Source: Gardnerella vaginalis
GTDB taxonomy: Bacteria; Actinomycetota; Actinomycetes; Actinomycetales; Bifidobacteriaceae
Length of the DNA: 46,532 nucleotides
NCBI GenBank assembly: GCA_946997215.1
Contig: CAMPUL010000011.1
Coordinates: forward strand, 1-46,532
Reading direction: 5' to 3'
Position 1 is the first letter of the stretch, and every line of letters begins with the position of its first letter. The notes under the pieces were generated by a model. That model did no database searches, was not told the DNA's origin, and saw only the letters and a program-made list of their open reading frames with translations. The position numbers were made by a program, and so were the translations under genes. Positions 43,915 to 46,532 of the stretch are shown here, in pieces.

Positions 43915-45627
43915 ATGACTTCTTTGCGTTTAGCTTTAGCTCAAATTGACACTTGCGTTGGAAACATAAGCAAAAATACGGATGAAATATTGCGATTTTG
44001 CAAAGACGCAAGCAGTGGTAACGCCGATATTGTTGTGTTTCCAGAGATGACACTAACAGGGTATCCAATCGAGGATCTTGCTTTGCGTGCGACTTTTAGA
44101 AAAGCAGCTAATGATGCTGCTTATAGTCTTGCAAAAAGCTTAAAAGATAGCGGATTAGGCGACTTATACGTTGTTGTTGGAACTGTTGGTGTAGACGATG
44201 AATTAGGTAAGCCAAGAAATCGCTTGCTTGTTATTAACAACGGAAAAGTGGCGCTTGTTTACGATAAGCATTTCTTGCCAAATTATGGAGTTTTTGACGA
44301 ATTTAGAATTTTCTCTTCTGGAAACGATTGCGGAATTCTAAACGTTAAAGGCGCAAAATTAGGATTTGCGATTTGCGAAGACATTTGGCAAGATGGCGGC
44401 CCAGTTGCGCGTCTTTCTAAAGAGGGGATTGATGTTTTAGTAACAATCAACGGTTCTCCGTACGAAGAAGGCAAAACGGATATTCGATTAAAGTTGGCTC
44501 AAAAACGCGCAAAAGAGGTTAATGCTCCGCTTGTTTACGTAAATCAAGTTGGTGCTCAAGATGATCTTGTTTTTGATGGTGGCAGCTTTGTAGTAAACGC
44601 AGACGGGTCTTTGATTGAGCGTTCTAAGATGTTTGATCAAGACTTAAGTTTTGTTGATTTTAATACAGATTTAGATGTACAAAAGTGCTCGACGATTGCT
44701 CAAAAATTAGACCCAGACGAAGAAGTTTATTGCGCATGCGTTTTAGGACTAAGGGATTACATGCGCAAAAATGGCTTTAAGGGTGTTTGCTTAGGGCTTT
44801 CTGGCGGAATCGACTCTGCGCTAGTTGCAACTATGGCGGCGGATGCTTGCGGAGGGCAAAACGTTTGGGGAATTTCAATGCCAAGCATGTATTCTTCGCT
44901 TGGCTCTAAAGACGATGCTTGCGATTTAGCTAAGCGCCTTGGAGCACATTACGATGTTCAGCCTATTGAGCCGCTTTTTAAGTCATTCCAAAATCAGCTT
45001 GATTTGCAAGGTGTTGCTGCAGAAAATTTGCAAGCGCGAGTTAGAGGCGTGATTGTTATGGCGTATTCTAATTCAAAAGGTTTGCTGGCTTTAGCTACTG
45101 GCAATAAGTCGGAGCTTGCATGTGGTTATTCTACGATTTATGGAGATGCGGTGGGAGGGTATGCTCCTATTAAAGATTTGTTTAAGACTCGCGTTTGGGC
45201 GCTTTCTAGATGGCGAAATCGCGCTGCTAAAAATGGCGTAGGTCTTGGAATGTTGCCTATTGCTGGGAGTGAAGATTTTCCTAAAGACAATAATCCTAAA
45301 GAAAAGGCTCCAAAAGATGGAATTCTTATACCTGTAAACTCGATTATTAAGCCTCCAAGTGCAGAGCTAAGACCAGGGCAAAAGGATTCTGATTCTTTGC
45401 CAGAATACGATTTGCTAGACAAAGTGCTGGAAGCGCATATTGAGCTTGCTCACGGACGAGCGGATTTGCTTGCAGATGGTTTTGATGAGCGCACAGTTGA
45501 TACAGTTATTAGGCTTGTAGACCGCGCAGAATGGAAGCGTAGGCAATATCCGTTAGGTCCAAAAGTTAGTGCGATTGCTTTTGGCAGAGATAGGCGAATA
45601 CCAGTAACAACGGCGTTTAGGGAATAG
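43915..45627 (+). CDS. nadE: Glutamine-dependent NAD synthetase
   Basis: 570 residues from ATG 43915 (MTSLRLALAQIDTCVG), the canonical family start; the upstream in-frame MQYGLCTW extension is the repeat. N-terminal nitrilase-type glutaminase domain with the Glu-Lys-Cys triad: VFPEMTLTGYP (E about 44), YDKHFLPNYGVFDE (K), FAICEDIW (C about 148). C-terminal synthetase with the SGGIDSA ATP loop (about 300-306). It converts deamido-NAD to NAD with glutamine and ATP. A 21-residue Lys/Pro/Asp-rich segment near 460 follows the GMLPIAGSEDFPKDN region. An intrinsic terminator follows. Complements nadK elsewhere in the window. Confidence 0.95.
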   Translation: MTSLRLALAQIDTCVGNISKNTDEILRFCKDASSGNADIVVFPEMTLTGYPIEDLALRATFRKAANDAAYSLAKSLKDSGLGDLYVVVGTVGVDDELGKPRNRLLVINNGKVALVYDKHFLPNYGVFDEFRIFSSGNDCGILNVKGAKLGFAICEDIWQDGGPVARLSKEGIDVLVTINGSPYEEGKTDIRLKLAQKRAKEVNAPLVYVNQVGAQDDLVFDGGSFVVNADGSLIERSKMFDQDLSFVDFNTDLDVQKCSTIAQKLDPDEEVYCACVLGLRDYMRKNGFKGVCLGLSGGIDSALVATMAADACGGQNVWGISMPSMYSSLGSKDDACDLAKRLGAHYDVQPIEPLFKSFQNQLDLQGVAAENLQARVRGVIVMAYSNSKGLLALATGNKSELACGYSTIYGDAVGGYAPIKDLFKTRVWALSRWRNRAAKNGVGLGMLPIAGSEDFPKDNNPKEKAPKDGILIPVNSIIKPPSAELRPGQKDSDSLPEYDLLDKVLEAHIELAHGRADLLADGFDERTVDTVIRLVDRAEWKRRQYPLGPKVSAIAFGRDRRIPVTTAFRE

Positions 45628-45702
45628 GCGAAGGCTGGGAACTGATTAGCGAAGCTTGGGAAAAATCGCCAGCAGCCGCCTGCTCTCTAACCGTTGTATA
45701 TG

Positions 45703-45734
45703 TGCTAGTTTGAGGATTCAAACTAGCATTTTTT
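45703..45734 (+). terminator. Intrinsic terminator after nadE
   Basis: TGCTAGTTTGA (45703-45713) and TCAAACTAGCA (45718-45728) form an 11-bp perfect stem with a GGAT loop, followed by TTTTTTA. The strongest terminator in the window. Confidence 0.93.
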
Positions 45735-45762
45735 ATTAAAAATAATCTAAAAAACAGTAAAA

Positions 45763-45778
45763 TGTGAGGTAACTCACG
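45763..45778. promoter_or_regulatory. Rex/CRP-like palindrome upstream of pflB
   Basis: TGTGA GGTAAC TCACG, with perfect inner arms GTGAG/CTCAC, about 100 bp before the pflB start. Spacing (TGTGA-N6-TCAC) fits the Rex redox repressor and the CRP families. No convincing -10/-35 pair is seen downstream. Confidence 0.45.
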
Positions 45779-45877
45779 TTAAAAATGCCAAAAATCGACG
45801 TGTACTGTTTGAACGTTGCTCTAACATAGTAGAGAAGGCGACGTGAAGAAGCGTCGTGGATACGAAAGGAGTCAAAT

Positions 45878-46532
45878 ATGGCATCAGTGGATGCATCCGT
45901 TCTCAGCGAAGAGGATCTTCGTGCAAAAGCGTGGGATGGCTTTACAAGCGGCAATTGGGAAAAAGATATTGACGTTCGTGACTTTATCCTAAAGAATTAC
46001 ACCCCATACGAGGGTGATGAGACGTTCTTGGCAGACGCTACCGAAAAAACGAAGCATATGTGGAAATACCTCGACGACAACTACTTGGCAGTTGAGCGCG
46101 AGCGCCGCGTATACGACGTTGAAACACATATTCCAGCAGGTATCGACGCAATGCCAGCAGGCTACATTGAAAGCCCAGAAGTAGATAACGTAATCGTTGG
46201 TTTGCAAACCGACGAACCTTGCAAGCGTGCTATGATGCCAAACGGCGGTTGGCGAATGGTTGAGCAGGCCATTAAGGAAGCTGGCAAGGAAGTAGACCCA
46301 GAAATCAAGAAGATTTTCACCGTTTATCGCAAGACTCATAACGATGGCGTGTTTGGTGTTTACACCAAGAATATTAAGATTGCTCGCCACAACAAGATTT
46401 TGACTGGTTTGCCAGATGCTTATGGCCGTGGTCGTATTATCGGTGATTATCGTCGTGTGGCTCTTTACGGCGTAAATATGCTTATTGAGTTCAAGAAGCG
46501 CGATAAGGATTCGATTCCATACCGCAACGATT
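45878..46532 (+). CDS. pflB: Pyruvate formate-lyase, N-terminal part (cut by window end)
   Basis: Formate acetyltransferase, which splits pyruvate with CoA to acetyl-CoA and formate under anaerobiosis. 218 codons are visible from ATG 45878, which follows GAAAGGAGT. The translation starts MASVDASVLSEEDLRAKAWD and includes the conserved RRVYDVETHIPAGIDAMPAGY, GGWRMVEQAIKEAG and LPDAYGRGRIIGDYRRVALYG blocks. The active-site cysteine pair and the glycyl-radical site lie beyond the window, so intactness cannot be judged. Fits a bifid-shunt fermenter, where PFL makes formate and acetate/ethanol. Confidence 0.95.
   Translation, partial: MASVDASVLSEEDLRAKAWDGFTSGNWEKDIDVRDFILKNYTPYEGDETFLADATEKTKHMWKYLDDNYLAVERERRVYDVETHIPAGIDAMPAGYIESPEVDNVIVGLQTDEPCKRAMMPNGGWRMVEQAIKEAGKEVDPEIKKIFTVYRKTHNDGVFGVYTKNIKIARHNKILTGLPDAYGRGRIIGDYRRVALYGVNMLIEFKKRDKDSIPYRND

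Overview
The window looks like chromosomal DNA of a low-GC member of the Bifidobacteriaceae, most likely Gardnerella. The reasons are the actinobacterial gene order (tyrS, a TPR gene, a HAD-IIA phosphatase gene, tlyA, nadK, recN; and sigA/rpoD, parE, parC, sepH, a DUF4193 gene, dut, rel), an AT-rich base composition (judged by eye, not computed) that is unusual for bifidobacteria, and strictly fermentative signs such as pyruvate formate-lyase. Most genes are housekeeping genes. I see no insertion sequences, prophage, CRISPR, tRNA or rRNA; the only structured RNA gene I recognise is rnpB.

Layout. 1-3.7 kb: a LanF/LanE-type ABC exporter pair on the minus strand, divergent from an OmpR-family response regulator and its histidine kinase, probably a peptide-antibiotic sensing and immunity module. 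4-8.1 kb: argG, argH and tyrS. 8.2-15.7 kb: an unusual basic/TPR/acidic three-part protein, then HAD-IIA phosphatase, TlyA rRNA methyltransferase, NAD kinase, RecN and a second HAD phosphatase. 15.7-20 kb: rnpB (minus), divergent hpf, then secA. 20-24.8 kb: small membrane protein, PlsC-like acyltransferase, a PASTA Ser/Thr kinase and a polyprenyl diphosphate synthase. 25-34.3 kb: DUF4192-like protein, principal sigma factor, topoisomerase IV subunits ParE and ParC flanking an antitoxin-like microprotein and an MFS transporter. 34.5-40.5 kb: AlkP-superfamily phosphodiesterase, SepH, DUF4193 protein, dUTPase and Rel. 40.5-43.6 kb, all minus: cyclophilin and the methionine ABC importer metQ-metN-metI. 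43.9 kb to the end: glutamine-dependent NAD synthetase and the start of pflB, which leaves the window.

How the genes fit together: central macromolecular processes dominate (transcription, secretion, chromosome decatenation, division, ribosome hibernation, stringent response), with NAD(P) metabolism represented twice (nadK, nadE). argG and argH stand alone; the argCJBDFR genes that precede them in typical bifidobacteria are absent here and the ABC/two-component module sits in that place.

The most striking non-genic signal is that the spacers, especially just at or after stop codons, are repeatedly built from short perfect or near-perfect tandem duplications (units of about 7-22 bp). Two spacers carry strictly 7-bp-periodic arrays (13 units at 11021-11111 and 9 units at 24992-25054). 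In-frame equivalents appear inside the TPR gene and in parE. Two genes (nadE and the phosphodiesterase) appear to be leaderless, with a -10 box 6-7 bp before the ATG.
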